Origin: Planctomycetota bacterium
Lineage (GTDB): Bacteria; Planctomycetota; Phycisphaerae; Phycisphaerales; SM1A02
NCBI GenBank assembly: GCA_009926815.1
Contig: RFOC01000018.1
Location: 1 to 17,257 of the forward strand
Length of the DNA: 17,257 bases
Direction of reading: 5' to 3'
Below are positions 8,642 to 16,402 of the stretch, one piece after another (positions within the stretch are counted from its first letter, which is position 1; each line of letters starts with the position of its first letter). Below the pieces are notes generated by a model that saw only the letters and a list, made by a program, of their open reading frames with translations, was not told the origin of the DNA and did not search any database. A program made the translations under genes and the position numbers.

Positions 8642-10078
8642 GTGACCCTGCACCCCTTCTTCATCTACCTGGAGTTCGCCCTGCACGTGGCGGTCGCGTG
8701 CGTGATCCTGCTGCGTCGAGGGCGAAAGCCCGCCGTCGCCACGGCGTGGATCGTGACCGTGATGGCCGTGCCGGTGCTGGGCGTGCTGCTGTACCTGCTG
8801 GTGGGCGAGAGTCGCGTGGGCCGCAGGCGGGCCCGTCGCCACGCCGAGATCGTGGCGAAGGTGGATCGTCCCGAGGTGCATCTGCACCAGGATCCCCGGA
8901 GCATGACCGTGGGCCTGGCGCGGGAGCAGCGTCAGCTGGCCCACCTGGCCACCTCCGTGAGTCACGGCCCCGTGCTGGGAGGCAACCTGGTGGAGCTGAG
9001 CGGCGACAGCGCCGACAACATCCGTCGCATGGTGGCCGACATCGATGCCGCACAGCGGCATGTGCACCTGCTGACCTACATCTTCCTGCTGGATGGCGCC
9101 GGACGCGCGGTGGCCCAGGCGCTGGCTCGCGCGGCCCAGCGGGGCGTGGCCACGCGGCTGCTGGTGGATGCCGTGGGCAGCAAGGACTTCCTGCGCAGCG
9201 ACACCCGTGCGCTGCTGGAACGGACCGGGGTGCGGGTCACGGCCGCCCTTCCGGTCTCGCTGGTCCGGGCGGTCTTCGCGCGACTGGACATCCGCAACCA
9301 CCGCAAGCTGCTCGTGGTGGACGGCGAGGTGGCCTGGACCGGCAGCCAGAATGTCGCCGACGCGGCCTTCGCGCCCAAGGCCCGCTATGCGCCGTGGGTG
9401 GACTGCGTGGTGCGGATCGAGGGTCCCCTGGCGCGCGAGCTGCAGGTCGTGTTCGTGGAGGACTGGTCCATGGAGCGCGACGAGGACCTCTCGTCGGTGC
9501 TGGCCATCGAGCCGGCGTTCCACGAGGGTGGCATGGCCGGTCAGGCGGTGGCGACGGGGCCCAACTTCGGCAACGAGGCCATGACCAGCCTGGTGCAGGC
9601 CGCGGTGCAGCTGGCGCGGTCCGAGATCGTGCTGACGACGCCCTACTTCGTGCCCGACCTGCCCATGCAGGCGGCGCTGGGCGTGGCCGCGAGGCGCGGC
9701 GTGGCCACGCACCTGGTGGTGCCCCGGCGCAACGATTCGTGGCTGGTGCAGCGGGCCAGCCGAGGCCTGTACGAGGAGTTGCTGGCCTGCGGCGTGCGCA
9801 TCCACGAGTTCACCGGCGGCCTGCTGCACGCCAAGACGATCGTGGTCGATCGCATGCTCTCGGTGGTGACCAGCGCCAACCTGGATCGCCGAAGCTTCGA
9901 GCTCAACTTCGAGATGGGCGTGCTGCTCTACGACGAGTCGTTCTCGGGGCGGCTGCGAGGCCTGCAGCAGGGCTACATGGACCGAAGCCGAGAGATCGAT
10001 CTGGCCACGTGGCGACGTCGTCCGCTGGGGCGGAGGCTGCTGGAGGGCGCCGCGGGACTGGTCAGCCCGCTGCTCTGA
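8642..10078 (+). CDS. cls: Cardiolipin synthase, phospholipase D family
   Basis: Inner-membrane enzyme that makes cardiolipin by transphosphatidylation. From the GTG at 8642 the 478-residue product has two N-terminal membrane helices (about residues 7-24 and 33-54) with the usual LLYLLVGESR ending. Two phospholipase-D catalytic blocks follow: HRKLLVVD (His220, Lys222, Asp227) followed by TGSQN, and HAKTIVVD (His396, Lys398, Asp403) followed by TSANLDRRSFELNFE. Length and arrangement match bacterial ClsA-type synthases rather than the shorter PLD nucleases. The gene is 22 nt after greA with no evident promoter of its own, so it is probably co-transcribed. Its stop lies 3 nt from the stop of the convergent iscX gene, and I see no hairpin terminator in between. 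Confidence 0.93.
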   Translation: MTLHPFFIYLEFALHVAVACVILLRRGRKPAVATAWIVTVMAVPVLGVLLYLLVGESRVGRRRARRHAEIVAKVDRPEVHLHQDPRSMTVGLAREQRQLAHLATSVSHGPVLGGNLVELSGDSADNIRRMVADIDAAQRHVHLLTYIFLLDGAGRAVAQALARAAQRGVATRLLVDAVGSKDFLRSDTRALLERTGVRVTAALPVSLVRAVFARLDIRNHRKLLVVDGEVAWTGSQNVADAAFAPKARYAPWVDCVVRIEGPLARELQVVFVEDWSMERDEDLSSVLAIEPAFHEGGMAGQAVATGPNFGNEAMTSLVQAAVQLARSEIVLTTPYFVPDLPMQAALGVAARRGVATHLVVPRRNDSWLVQRASRGLYEELLACGVRIHEFTGGLLHAKTIVVDRMLSVVTSANLDRRSFELNFEMGVLLYDESFSGRLRGLQQGYMDRSREIDLATWRRRPLGRRLLEGAAGLVSPLL

Positions 10079-10081
10079 GAT

Positions 10082-10294
10082 TCAGTCGCGCTCGTCGATC
10101 CAGGCCTGCTGGATCGCCTCGAGGATGCGCTCGTTGCAGGGATGCCCCGGCTGCTCCGCGAAGCCCGGCAGCGCCGTCACCAGCGTTCGCAGACGCGGGA
10201 AGCCCACCGAGATCGGGTCGATCTCCGGGTGCGCGTCCACCAGGCCCTCGGCGATCCGCTCCACATCCAGCCAGTGGAAGGTGCCTGCCTGCAT
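10082..10294 (-). CDS. iscX: IscX-like Fe-S cluster assembly protein
   Basis: Small acidic protein of 70 residues. It matches IscX (YfhJ) along its whole length: FHWLDVERIAEGLVDAHPEIDP at the N-terminus, and NERILEAIQQAWIDE at the C-terminus, compared with the NEKILEAILLVWLDE pattern known in Escherichia coli. IscX binds the cysteine desulfurase IscS and iron and modulates cluster assembly. The ATG at 10294 is separated by one base from the fdx stop (TGA-C-ATG), implying translational coupling. This is the same fdx-iscX order as in the proteobacterial isc operon, but iscS, iscU and iscA are not present here. It is convergent with cls, leaving 3 nt between stops. Confidence 0.9.
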   Translation of the reverse strand: MQAGTFHWLDVERIAEGLVDAHPEIDPISVGFPRLRTLVTALPGFAEQPGHPCNERILEAIQQAWIDERD

Positions 10295-10295
10295 G

Positions 10296-10694
10296 TCAGT
10301 GCGGCACTTCCTTGATGGCGTTGCGGTTCCACGCGGGCACCCGGACCACGATGGCGCCCTGGCCGCGGATCTCGCACTGGCAGCTGAGCCGGCTGTTCCG
10401 CTGGATGGCCGGCGCCTCCTCCACCCGGTCCTCCTCGGACTCGGTGGCCTCGGTCAGCTGATCCATGCCCTTCTCCACGTAGACGTGGCAGGTGCTGCAG
10501 GCGCACACGCCGCCGCAGGCGTGCTCGATGTTGATGCCATGGTCCATGGCCAGCTCGAGCAGGCTCTCGCCCTCGCCGCCCATGAGCTGCCACTCCTTCT
10601 GGCCCGTGCCGGTGAGTCCCTCGGGATCCTCCAGCAGGAACGTGACGGGGACGATGGGCGGTCCGTGCTCGTGGTCGCTTCGCTTCAGGTGCAT
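10296..10694 (-). CDS. fdx: ISC-type [2Fe-2S] ferredoxin
   Basis: Adrenodoxin-type ferredoxin of the iron-sulphur assembly pathway, an electron donor during cluster formation. From the ATG at 10694 the product has 132 residues. The ligand pattern is C-x5-C-x2-C (Cys60, Cys66, Cys69 in ACGGVCACSTCHVYVEKG) with the fourth ligand Cys105 in RLSCQCEI, which is the Fdx layout. An N-terminal stretch of about 15 residues precedes the first strand. A GTG at 10739 would extend it by 15 codons but has no start signals, whereas ATG 10694 has a TACCAT box 11 nt upstream. iscX follows after one base. The gene is transcribed divergently from rlmN across a 115-nt gap that appears to hold both promoters. Confidence 0.92.
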   Translation of the reverse strand: MHLKRSDHEHGPPIVPVTFLLEDPEGLTGTGQKEWQLMGGEGESLLELAMDHGINIEHACGGVCACSTCHVYVEKGMDQLTEATESEEDRVEEAPAIQRNSRLSCQCEIRGQGAIVVRVPAWNRNAIKEVPH

Positions 10695-10705
10695 GGGAAG
10701 GCGGG

Positions 10706-10711
10706 ATGGTA
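10706..10711 (-). promoter_or_regulatory. Probable -10 box TACCAT of fdx-iscX
   Basis: TACCAT on the minus strand ends 11 nt before the fdx ATG. Normal spacing predicts a leader of only a few nucleotides, and the intervening CCCGCCTTCCC has no ribosome site. Confidence 0.45.
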
Positions 10712-10797
10712 GTTCCGGGGCGTTCGCCACGACGACCACGGCGAAGCCCGCGGCACCAATTCCCGAGAGCGGTTTCCGGATTGCGGGGTCGCGCCGC

Positions 10798-10803
10798 TAC
10801 GCT
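10798..10803 (+). promoter_or_regulatory. Probable -10 box TACGCT of rlmN
   Basis: TACGCT ends 6 nt before the GTG at 10810 with CGCCTC between. It supports both a leaderless transcript and the choice of this GTG start, which lies 286 nt before the radical SAM cysteine motif. Confidence 0.5.
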
Positions 10804-10809
10804 CGCCTC

Positions 10810-11862
10810 GTGCGCCTGCTCGCCCACACCGCCGCCCAGACCCTCGACGCCGCCCCGATCGCCGGACTTCGGCCCGAGCAGGCTCTGGCCGCGCATGCCG
10901 CCTTCTTCCGCGGGGGCGAGCGTGCCGCGTGGATCGAGGACTCGGTGCCCGAACCGGCTCGCACGCTGGTGGACGGCGACACCGTGAAGTTCACCCTGCC
11001 GCTGCATGACGGGCTGGAGACCGAGAGCGTGGTCATTCCCATGTACCGCGATGACCGCGTGACCCGGACCCTCTGCGTGAGCAGCCAGGTGGGCTGCGCC
11101 ATGGGCTGCACCTTCTGCGAGACGGCCCAGATGGGGCTGATGCGCAACCTCACGCCGGCCGAGATCGTGCAGCAGTGGTTCGTCGCCAGGCATCGGGTGG
11201 AGAATCCCTTCGACGGGGGCCGTGGCTTCCCCATCAAGAACATCGTGTTCATGGGCATGGGCGAGCCCACGGACAACATCGACGCCGTGCTGCAGGCGAT
11301 CCGCGTGCTGACGGATCATCGCGGAGCCGGCGTGCCCGCGGCGAACATCACGGTGAGCACCGTGGGGCGCGCCGAGGGCGTGCGAAGGCTGGCGGAGTTC
11401 GCCGAGCGGCCTGGATTCCGCAAGCTCAACATCGCCTTCAGCCTCAACGCGCCCAATGACGCGCTGCGGGCCACCATCATGCCGATCACGCGCGCCGAGC
11501 CGGTGTCCGGCGTGCTGGAGGCGCTGCGGGCATGGCCCGTGCGCCGCTCGGCCGTCTTCTGCATGGAATACGTGCTCATCCCCGGGGTGAACGACGCCCC
11601 GGAGCACTGCGACGAGGTCTGCGCGCTGCTCCGCGGCATCAAGTGCTCGCTGAACGTGATCCCGTACAACCCGCGTCGCGACAGCCCCTGGCGGGCACCC
11701 ACCGAGGCCGAGACGGACGCCTTCGTGCGCCGGGCCATCGCCAACGGCCAGTTCTGCAAGCGGCGCGGCACCAAGGGCCGCACGGCCATGGCGGCGTGCG
11801 GCCAGCTGGGCAACGAGCGGATCCGTCGGCGGAAGTTCGTGGACCTTCGGGTCGACGCCTGA
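10810..11862 (+). CDS. rlmN: RlmN/Cfr-family radical SAM methyltransferase
   Basis: Radical SAM enzyme expected to methylate C2 of an adenine in 23S rRNA (A2503), and tRNA in some species. From the GTG at 10810 the product has 350 residues. The [4Fe-4S] motif is CAMGCTFC (Cys96, Cys100, Cys103). The family stretch IVFMGMGEPTDN binds SAM. NIAFSLNAPND, VLIPGVND and the C-terminal ACGQLGN follow, whose Cys330 corresponds to the conserved catalytic cysteine of the RlmN mechanism. The N-terminal domain before the cluster is about 30 residues shorter than in E. coli RlmN, and the sequence after the cluster (CETAQMGLMRNL) differs from the common CATG-x-x-G-F form, so it belongs to a divergent branch. 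A different RNA target is possible. The stop is 3 nt from the stop of the convergent gene at 11866. Confidence 0.82.
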   Translation: MRLLAHTAAQTLDAAPIAGLRPEQALAAHAAFFRGGERAAWIEDSVPEPARTLVDGDTVKFTLPLHDGLETESVVIPMYRDDRVTRTLCVSSQVGCAMGCTFCETAQMGLMRNLTPAEIVQQWFVARHRVENPFDGGRGFPIKNIVFMGMGEPTDNIDAVLQAIRVLTDHRGAGVPAANITVSTVGRAEGVRRLAEFAERPGFRKLNIAFSLNAPNDALRATIMPITRAEPVSGVLEALRAWPVRRSAVFCMEYVLIPGVNDAPEHCDEVCALLRGIKCSLNVIPYNPRRDSPWRAPTEAETDAFVRRAIANGQFCKRRGTKGRTAMAACGQLGNERIRRRKFVDLRVDA

Positions 11863-11865
11863 GCG

Positions 11866-12570
11866 TCAGCTGCTGCCCTCGCGCATGCGCGAGAGGCCCT
11901 CGGGAAAGGGATACGTGGCGAAGACCGCGGTCTTGGGCACATCCCAGAGCGTGATCGGCGGATAGACGTCGCCCGAGAAGCCGGCCTGGTGCATGGCATC
12001 CAGCACGGCCTCGAGGCTGGGCTCCTGCCCTTGCGCGTCGAGCAGACGGTTGGACTTCGCGCCCAGGAACGAGACGCTGCACACCGGAAGGCGATCCTTC
12101 CGACCGTCGAGCATGCGGCTCACGGTGCGGAAGCCGCGGTAGACGTCCTCGAGCGTGAAGTGATCGCGGTCGGCCGGCCGGAGCAGCGCCAGGATGAGCA
12201 GCCGGTCGAGATCGAACTTGAGGACGTAGGGCTCGCGGTCGTCGCGGGCGTGCATGTTCACGGCGCCGCGGAACATGCGGGCGAAGCTGGTGGCGCTGGA
12301 GAGCGTCCACTGGCTGGTGGGGATGAGCTTCAGCAGCTCACCGAGCACGCCACGGGCGTTGTCCGTCTCGTTGATGCCGCAGATGACGGTGCGATACCGA
12401 CCCTCGACCAGGTCGTTCAGCAGATGCTGCCCCCACTGCAGGCGGATCGAGCGACCGCCGCCGACGGTGCGTGGATCGCCGCTGGGCACCATGGTCACGC
12501 GGGGTCCGTTGCGCGGAACCTCCACGAGCTGGTCGCCATCACCCGAGTAGATGCGTGCCGAGGTGCTCAT
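11866..12570 (-). CDS. Unknown protein coupled to the Tat-exported protein
   Basis: I do not recognise this 234-residue protein. It has no signal peptide, membrane segment or cysteine cluster, so it is probably cytosolic. The middle looks like a folded alpha/beta protein: a stretch from about 40 (SIRLQWGQHLLNDLVEGR) leading into strand-like YRTVICGINETDN, then helices with FARMFRGAVNMHARDD, a strand and helix KFDLDRLLILALLRP, and GFRTVSRMLDG. Its ATG overlaps the stop of the upstream gene as ATGA, so the two are translationally coupled and likely act together. No known family motif such as Walker, HTH or nuclease is visible. Expression of the frame is supported by the overlap and by tight convergence with rlmN. 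The cellular role cannot be assigned from sequence alone. Confidence 0.72.
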   Translation of the reverse strand: MSTSARIYSGDGDQLVEVPRNGPRVTMVPSGDPRTVGGGRSIRLQWGQHLLNDLVEGRYRTVICGINETDNARGVLGELLKLIPTSQWTLSSATSFARMFRGAVNMHARDDREPYVLKFDLDRLLILALLRPADRDHFTLEDVYRGFRTVSRMLDGRKDRLPVCSVSFLGAKSNRLLDAQGQEPSLEAVLDAMHQAGFSGDVYPPITLWDVPKTAVFATYPFPEGLSRMREGSS

Positions 12571-13601
12571 GCGTCGGCTCCGGGGCCGGGCCCCTCGAGG
12601 CGAAGGATCTCCAGGAAGGCCGGCGCGGGCCGGGACCGACGCTCGGCGACGACACCCACGCGTCCGATCACCACCGGATCCGCGGCCGCACATGCACCCA
12701 GCTGCGCCACCGTGGCGATGGCCTTGGCCACCTCCGGATGCGCGGCGGCCAGCGGCTCGACCTGATCCGGCGGCAGCACCAGCGGATCCAGCATGATGCC
12801 GACACGCTCCGCCTGCAGGATGCACGCCTGCACGCGTTGCCCCACCATTACCCATCGCTTGGGAGCCGCGGTCCGCTCCACCGGCCAGACCACCGCCATG
12901 GGGTCACCCTGCCAGAGGCCGGCATCGCCGATGAACCCCGCGAGAGCCGGCTGTGCCGCCAGCACGCGCATCGCCTGGCCGAAGGCCGCCCGGTCCGCGG
13001 GCTTGACGTAGGTCGCGGTCACCGGCGCGGCGGACATGACCGCCGTCACCGCCGCCTCCGCGGACTCGTCGAGGCGCTTCGCGGCATCGAAGGCCACGTG
13101 CGGATCAGGTCGGCTCATGATGGCCGCAGCCAGCTGGACCGTCTCCACGGCCGGGAGCTTGCCCGGCGCAGGATCCCCCAAGGTGAGCGAGGCCACCTCG
13201 GGAAGCCTCGCGGCCTCGGCCCACCGCACCGTGTGCGACGCCGCCGACGCGCTGCTGACCGCGCCCATGCATTCCAGTGCCGCGCCTGCCGCCATGAACG
13301 CACGGATCAGGACGAAGCCCTCGCCGGAACGCCCCTCGACGGACACCCGGACCGCCTGGCCACGCGTCACCGTGAGGCGGAGGCGATCCAGGCCGCCGAA
13401 TCCCTCGCACCAGCAGGCCATCATGGCCGCGGGCATGGGCGAGGGCCGACGGACGCCGCCGCCGCGTCGCTCGGGCACCGCGACGCCCTGCGGCTGTGGC
13501 GGCGCCTGCCCCTGGGCGATCGCCTGCGCCGGAAGCGCTCCCACCGCCAGCAGTCCGGCAAGCAGCGACCGACGATCGATGGGTTCGTTCGATGGAATCA
13601 T
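12567..13601 (-). CDS. Tat-exported protein of unknown function
   Basis: The 344-residue product begins with a twin-arginine signal: n-region IDRRSLLAGL (Arg10-Arg11), a hydrophobic core, and a cleavage-like ALPAQA near residue 26. Folded export by the Tat system is therefore predicted. The mature part starts with a Pro/Gln-rich linker (APPQPQG) and a short basic Gly-rich stretch, then an Ala-rich globular region with no motif that I recognise. Isolated cysteines and no clear cofactor site are seen. The ATG at 13601 is supported by the Tat signal starting at once and by a TATCTT box 11 nt upstream. The stop overlaps the next gene's start as ATGA. The partner at 11866-12570 lacks an export signal, so the pair spans the membrane unless the signal acts only in retention or anchoring. 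Confidence 0.75.
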   Translation of the reverse strand: MIPSNEPIDRRSLLAGLLAVGALPAQAIAQGQAPPQPQGVAVPERRGGGVRRPSPMPAAMMACWCEGFGGLDRLRLTVTRGQAVRVSVEGRSGEGFVLIRAFMAAGAALECMGAVSSASAASHTVRWAEAARLPEVASLTLGDPAPGKLPAVETVQLAAAIMSRPDPHVAFDAAKRLDESAEAAVTAVMSAAPVTATYVKPADRAAFGQAMRVLAAQPALAGFIGDAGLWQGDPMAVVWPVERTAAPKRWVMVGQRVQACILQAERVGIMLDPLVLPPDQVEPLAAAHPEVAKAIATVAQLGACAAADPVVIGRVGVVAERRSRPAPAFLEILRLEGPGPGADA

Positions 13602-13612
13602 GCCTGCGCAGC

Positions 13613-13618
13613 AAGATA
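13613..13618 (-). promoter_or_regulatory. Probable -10 box TATCTT of the Tat-protein operon
   Basis: TATCTT on the minus strand ends 11 nt before the ATG at 13601 and lies between it and the stop of the upstream rnd gene. It resembles the boxes before uvrC and fdx in spacing. Confidence 0.4.
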
Positions 13619-13626
13619 CCGCGGCG

Positions 13627-14925
13627 TCACGGACCGCAGCGCAGCCTGGACTGTTCCGCGTCCCAGGCGATGTGCAGCCCGGCCCGACCGGCCAGGAAGT
13701 CCTCGAGCCAGGCGCCCGCCGCGGGCGTGCGCCAATCGCCGGGACGGAAGAGGGGCAAGGCCTCGGCCACCTCCTGGCCCTTCGCCCTCCGCCGCTCGCG
13801 AAGCATGGCCATGGCGCACCACTCCGTGAACTCGCTCCGGCTGCAGAGCAGGCCGGGAGCCAGGTCATCCGCCAGGCAGCGTGCCTGCAGCGCAAGCCAG
13901 ATCGCGTCGATGCGCGCACGGACCGCGGGATCCTCCAGGAGCTTCGCTGTCTCGTCGCGGGTGGGCGGCATCTGGCGAGCCGCGACCACGCACGCGGCCA
14001 GCCGCTCGCCGTGGCGCGCCGCGACATGCTTGGGCAGGAAGCGGATCTCTCGGACCGCGTCGGCTCGCTCGGGCTTGCGCCGCACCAGTTCCATGAGCGC
14101 GTTGTCGGGAATGACCACGCGCTGCGGCTGGTCCATCTCCCGCGCGAGTTCCCGGCGCAGGAGCACCAGCTCGCGAAGCAGCGTGGTGGCGGCGGGCCGC
14201 AGCGGCTCCCCGCGGCTGGCGCGACGCATCTGCCGCTCGGGATCGAACTCGGTCTCCGCGCTCAGCTGCGAGGCGCTCTCCTGCATGGCCCAGTCGAGGC
14301 GGCTTCGGGCCTCCAGGGCTGCCCGGATCTCCGCCCAGGCCATGGGGAGGTACCGGACGTCATCGGCCGCGTAGTGCAGCTGGCTGGGCGTGAGCGGGCG
14401 ACGATCCCATTCCGTGAAGGTGTGGGCCTTGCCCAGCCGCAGTCCCGTGAACAGCTCGAGCGTGCCGCCGAGGCTGCTGGGCCACGGCAGGCCGAGCAGG
14501 CTGACCGCGATCTGCGTGTCCACCACGTTCGAGACCTGGCCACCCACCACGTCGCGGACGGCTCCGATGTCCTGCTCGCCGGCATGGACCAGCGTGAGCA
14601 CGGATGAATCGGCCACCACCTCGTAGATGGGACGCGGATCCGCTCCCGTCAGCGGGTCGAGGAGCGCGACGCGCTGCTCGGTGGCCACCTGCACCAGGCA
14701 GATGCGGGGCCGGAAGCTCTCCTCGCCGATGAACTCCGTGTCGAAGGCCAGGACCCCTGCCTGCCGGGCGTGCTCGGCGAAGGCGCGGATCGCCTCGGGC
14801 GACTCCAGCAGCTCATGCTCGCCCTTGGGCACGCGCGGATGGTCGATGGCCGGACCTCGGCTGTCGCCGTGCTCCCGCTCGGCGCTCTCGTGATGGCGTG
14901 CTCGCTGTCGTCTTCGATGGTTCAC
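13627..14925 (-). CDS. rnd: Ribonuclease D-family 3'-5' exonuclease with HRDC domain
   Basis: DEDDy-type exonuclease predicted to trim RNA 3' ends, for example tRNA precursors. From the GTG at 14925 it has 432 residues. The catalytic residues are all present: Asp62 and Glu64 in AFDTEF (Exo I), Asp119 in VHAGEQDI (Exo II), and Tyr185 with Asp189 in YAADDVRYL (Exo III). An HRDC-like helical region follows at about 235-320, and then a further C-terminal part, as in longer RNase D proteins. The GTG has GGAG (14934-14937) 8 nt upstream. The first 31 residues are very basic and unlike the family, so the internal GTG at 14832 (at residue 32) is an alternative start. The gene is 24 nt downstream of uvrC and probably shares its transcript. 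Confidence 0.92.
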   Translation of the reverse strand: MNHRRRQRARHHESAEREHGDSRGPAIDHPRVPKGEHELLESPEAIRAFAEHARQAGVLAFDTEFIGEESFRPRICLVQVATEQRVALLDPLTGADPRPIYEVVADSSVLTLVHAGEQDIGAVRDVVGGQVSNVVDTQIAVSLLGLPWPSSLGGTLELFTGLRLGKAHTFTEWDRRPLTPSQLHYAADDVRYLPMAWAEIRAALEARSRLDWAMQESASQLSAETEFDPERQMRRASRGEPLRPAATTLLRELVLLRRELAREMDQPQRVVIPDNALMELVRRKPERADAVREIRFLPKHVAARHGERLAACVVAARQMPPTRDETAKLLEDPAVRARIDAIWLALQARCLADDLAPGLLCSRSEFTEWCAMAMLRERRRAKGQEVAEALPLFRPGDWRTPAAGAWLEDFLAGRAGLHIAWDAEQSRLRCGP

Positions 14926-14946
14926 GGCCTGGACTCCGGGCCGGCG

Positions 14947-14952
14947 AGCCTA
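14947..14952 (-). promoter_or_regulatory. Possible -10 box TAGGCT of rnd, overlapping the uvrC stop
   Basis: TAGGCT on the minus strand shares its TAG with the uvrC stop codon and lies 21 nt before the rnd GTG, leaving room for the GGAG ribosome site. An internal promoter is possible, but the match may be incidental because the stop codon supplies half of it. Confidence 0.25.
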
Positions 14953-16392
14953 GCCGAGACCGCCCCCGGCGCCACCACCATCCGGCGAGCCCGGCTCCCG
15001 CCGGTCGGGCTGGATGACCCGCTTGCGCTGCAGGAGGTGGTGGTAATGCCTGGCGAAGCGGTGCGCCTCGTCACGGATGGCCTGGCAGAGATGGAGGCCA
15101 CGGTGGTTCCGGGAGAGTCGCAGCGGCTCGGGATCCCCGGGCAGGTGCAGCAGTTCCTCTCGCTTCGAGAGGGCGATCACCATGGGTGGCCTCCATGCCG
15201 CCGCCTCGATGGCCTCCATGGCCGCGGCCAGCTGACCCGGGCCGCCGTCGATCAGCAGCACGTCCGGCGCAAGATCACCTTCCGCGGGCGCCTGCCGGAA
15301 GCGGCGCGACACCACCTCGCGAATGGCGGCGTAGTCGTCGTTGGCGGCCTGCCGCACCTGGAACCGGCGGTAGCGATCCTTGAACGGACGCCCGTCCACG
15401 AAGCACACCAGGCTGCCCACGGTCTCCTGCCCACCCAGATGCGCGATGTCCACCGCCTCCACGCAGCGCACCTCGCGCTCCAGACCCAGCTCCCGCTGCA
15501 GGCTCCGGCATCCCGCCCGAGGATCCTGCGCGGAGATGGTGACCTCGGGCTGCCAGTCGTATTCACCCTCGAAGCCACGACGCTCGCGCTCATCGAGACG
15601 CTCGATGGCGCGGATCTGGTCGCGGAGCACGGCGGCGGTCTCGTACTTCCGCGCGGCCGAGGCCGCATCCATCTCGGCCTGCAGCTCCTTCAGCATGGCG
15701 CTTCGCCGCCCCTCCAGGAAGCGGCAGAAACGGTCGATGTCCTGCCGGTACCGCTCGGGGGTCACCCGACCCGCGCATGGGGCGGTGCACTGATCGATCT
15801 TGAAGAGCAGGCACGGCCGGTAGGACTGGAGCGCCGGATCGCCGCTGCGGATGTCGAGTTCGCAGGTGCGGTACTGGAAGACGCGCTGCAGCAGCTGCAC
15901 GGCCTGCCGCAGGCTGGAACCGCTGGTGAAGGGGCCGTAGAGCCTCGCGCCTCGGAACCGCTCGTGTGCGGGATCGCGGGTGATGTAGACACCCGGGAAC
16001 TCCTCCCGGATGGTCACCGCGAGGTAGGGAAAGCTCTTGTCGTCCAGCAGCCTGGCGTTGAACCGCGGCTTCAGATCCTTGACCAGCCGTGCCTCCATCA
16101 GCAGCGCTTCCCACTCGCCTTCGCACGGAATGCACTCCACGGTCTCCACCAGATCCAGCATGGGCTGCTTGCGCGGCCCCAGATCGGCACTCGGGACGAA
16201 GTACGAACCGACCCGATCCGGCAGGCTGGACGCCTTCCCCACGTAGACCACCACCCCGGTGGCGTCCTTCATGAGATAGACCCCGGGCGAAGCCGGCATG
16301 CTCCGGGCCAGGGCGGCCAGGCGGGCCCTGCGTTCCGGCATTTCCGGACCGTCAGGGGACATGGGTTCCTGGTTCGGGTGGGACGTCGCCAT
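14950..16392 (-). CDS. uvrC: Excinuclease ABC subunit C lacking the C-terminal (HhH)2 domain
   Basis: Nucleotide-excision-repair nuclease that makes both incisions after UvrAB damage recognition. The 480-residue product has the GIY-YIG 3'-incision domain (GVYLMKD to VYVGKA, 37-54), a four-cysteine cluster in the position of the reported UvrC Fe-S site (Cys177, 194, 202, 206), a UvrB-binding UVR helix pair (about 232-266), and the RNase H-like 5'-incision domain with Asp315 (VEAVDIAHLG), Asp382 (LLIDGGPGQ) and His444 (DEAHRFARHYH). Typical UvrC continues for more than 100 residues with a tandem helix-hairpin-helix DNA-binding domain. Here it ends after a 30-residue tail rich in Gly and charged residues, and rnd starts 24 nt later, so there is no room for a frameshifted remainder. 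A TACAGT box lies 10 nt upstream, with GAGG 4 nt before the start. Confidence 0.94.
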   Translation of the reverse strand: MATSHPNQEPMSPDGPEMPERRARLAALARSMPASPGVYLMKDATGVVVYVGKASSLPDRVGSYFVPSADLGPRKQPMLDLVETVECIPCEGEWEALLMEARLVKDLKPRFNARLLDDKSFPYLAVTIREEFPGVYITRDPAHERFRGARLYGPFTSGSSLRQAVQLLQRVFQYRTCELDIRSGDPALQSYRPCLLFKIDQCTAPCAGRVTPERYRQDIDRFCRFLEGRRSAMLKELQAEMDAASAARKYETAAVLRDQIRAIERLDERERRGFEGEYDWQPEVTISAQDPRAGCRSLQRELGLEREVRCVEAVDIAHLGGQETVGSLVCFVDGRPFKDRYRRFQVRQAANDDYAAIREVVSRRFRQAPAEGDLAPDVLLIDGGPGQLAAAMEAIEAAAWRPPMVIALSKREELLHLPGDPEPLRLSRNHRGLHLCQAIRDEAHRFARHYHHLLQRKRVIQPDRREPGSPDGGGAGGGLG

Positions 16393-16402
16393 GGGTCCTC
16401 AA

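Noticed and set aside
12567..14027. Longer frame extending the Tat protein by 142 residues upstream
   Set aside because: It would overlap rnd in antiphase on the same strand and bury the twin-arginine signal internally; the ATG at 13601 explains the signal peptide.
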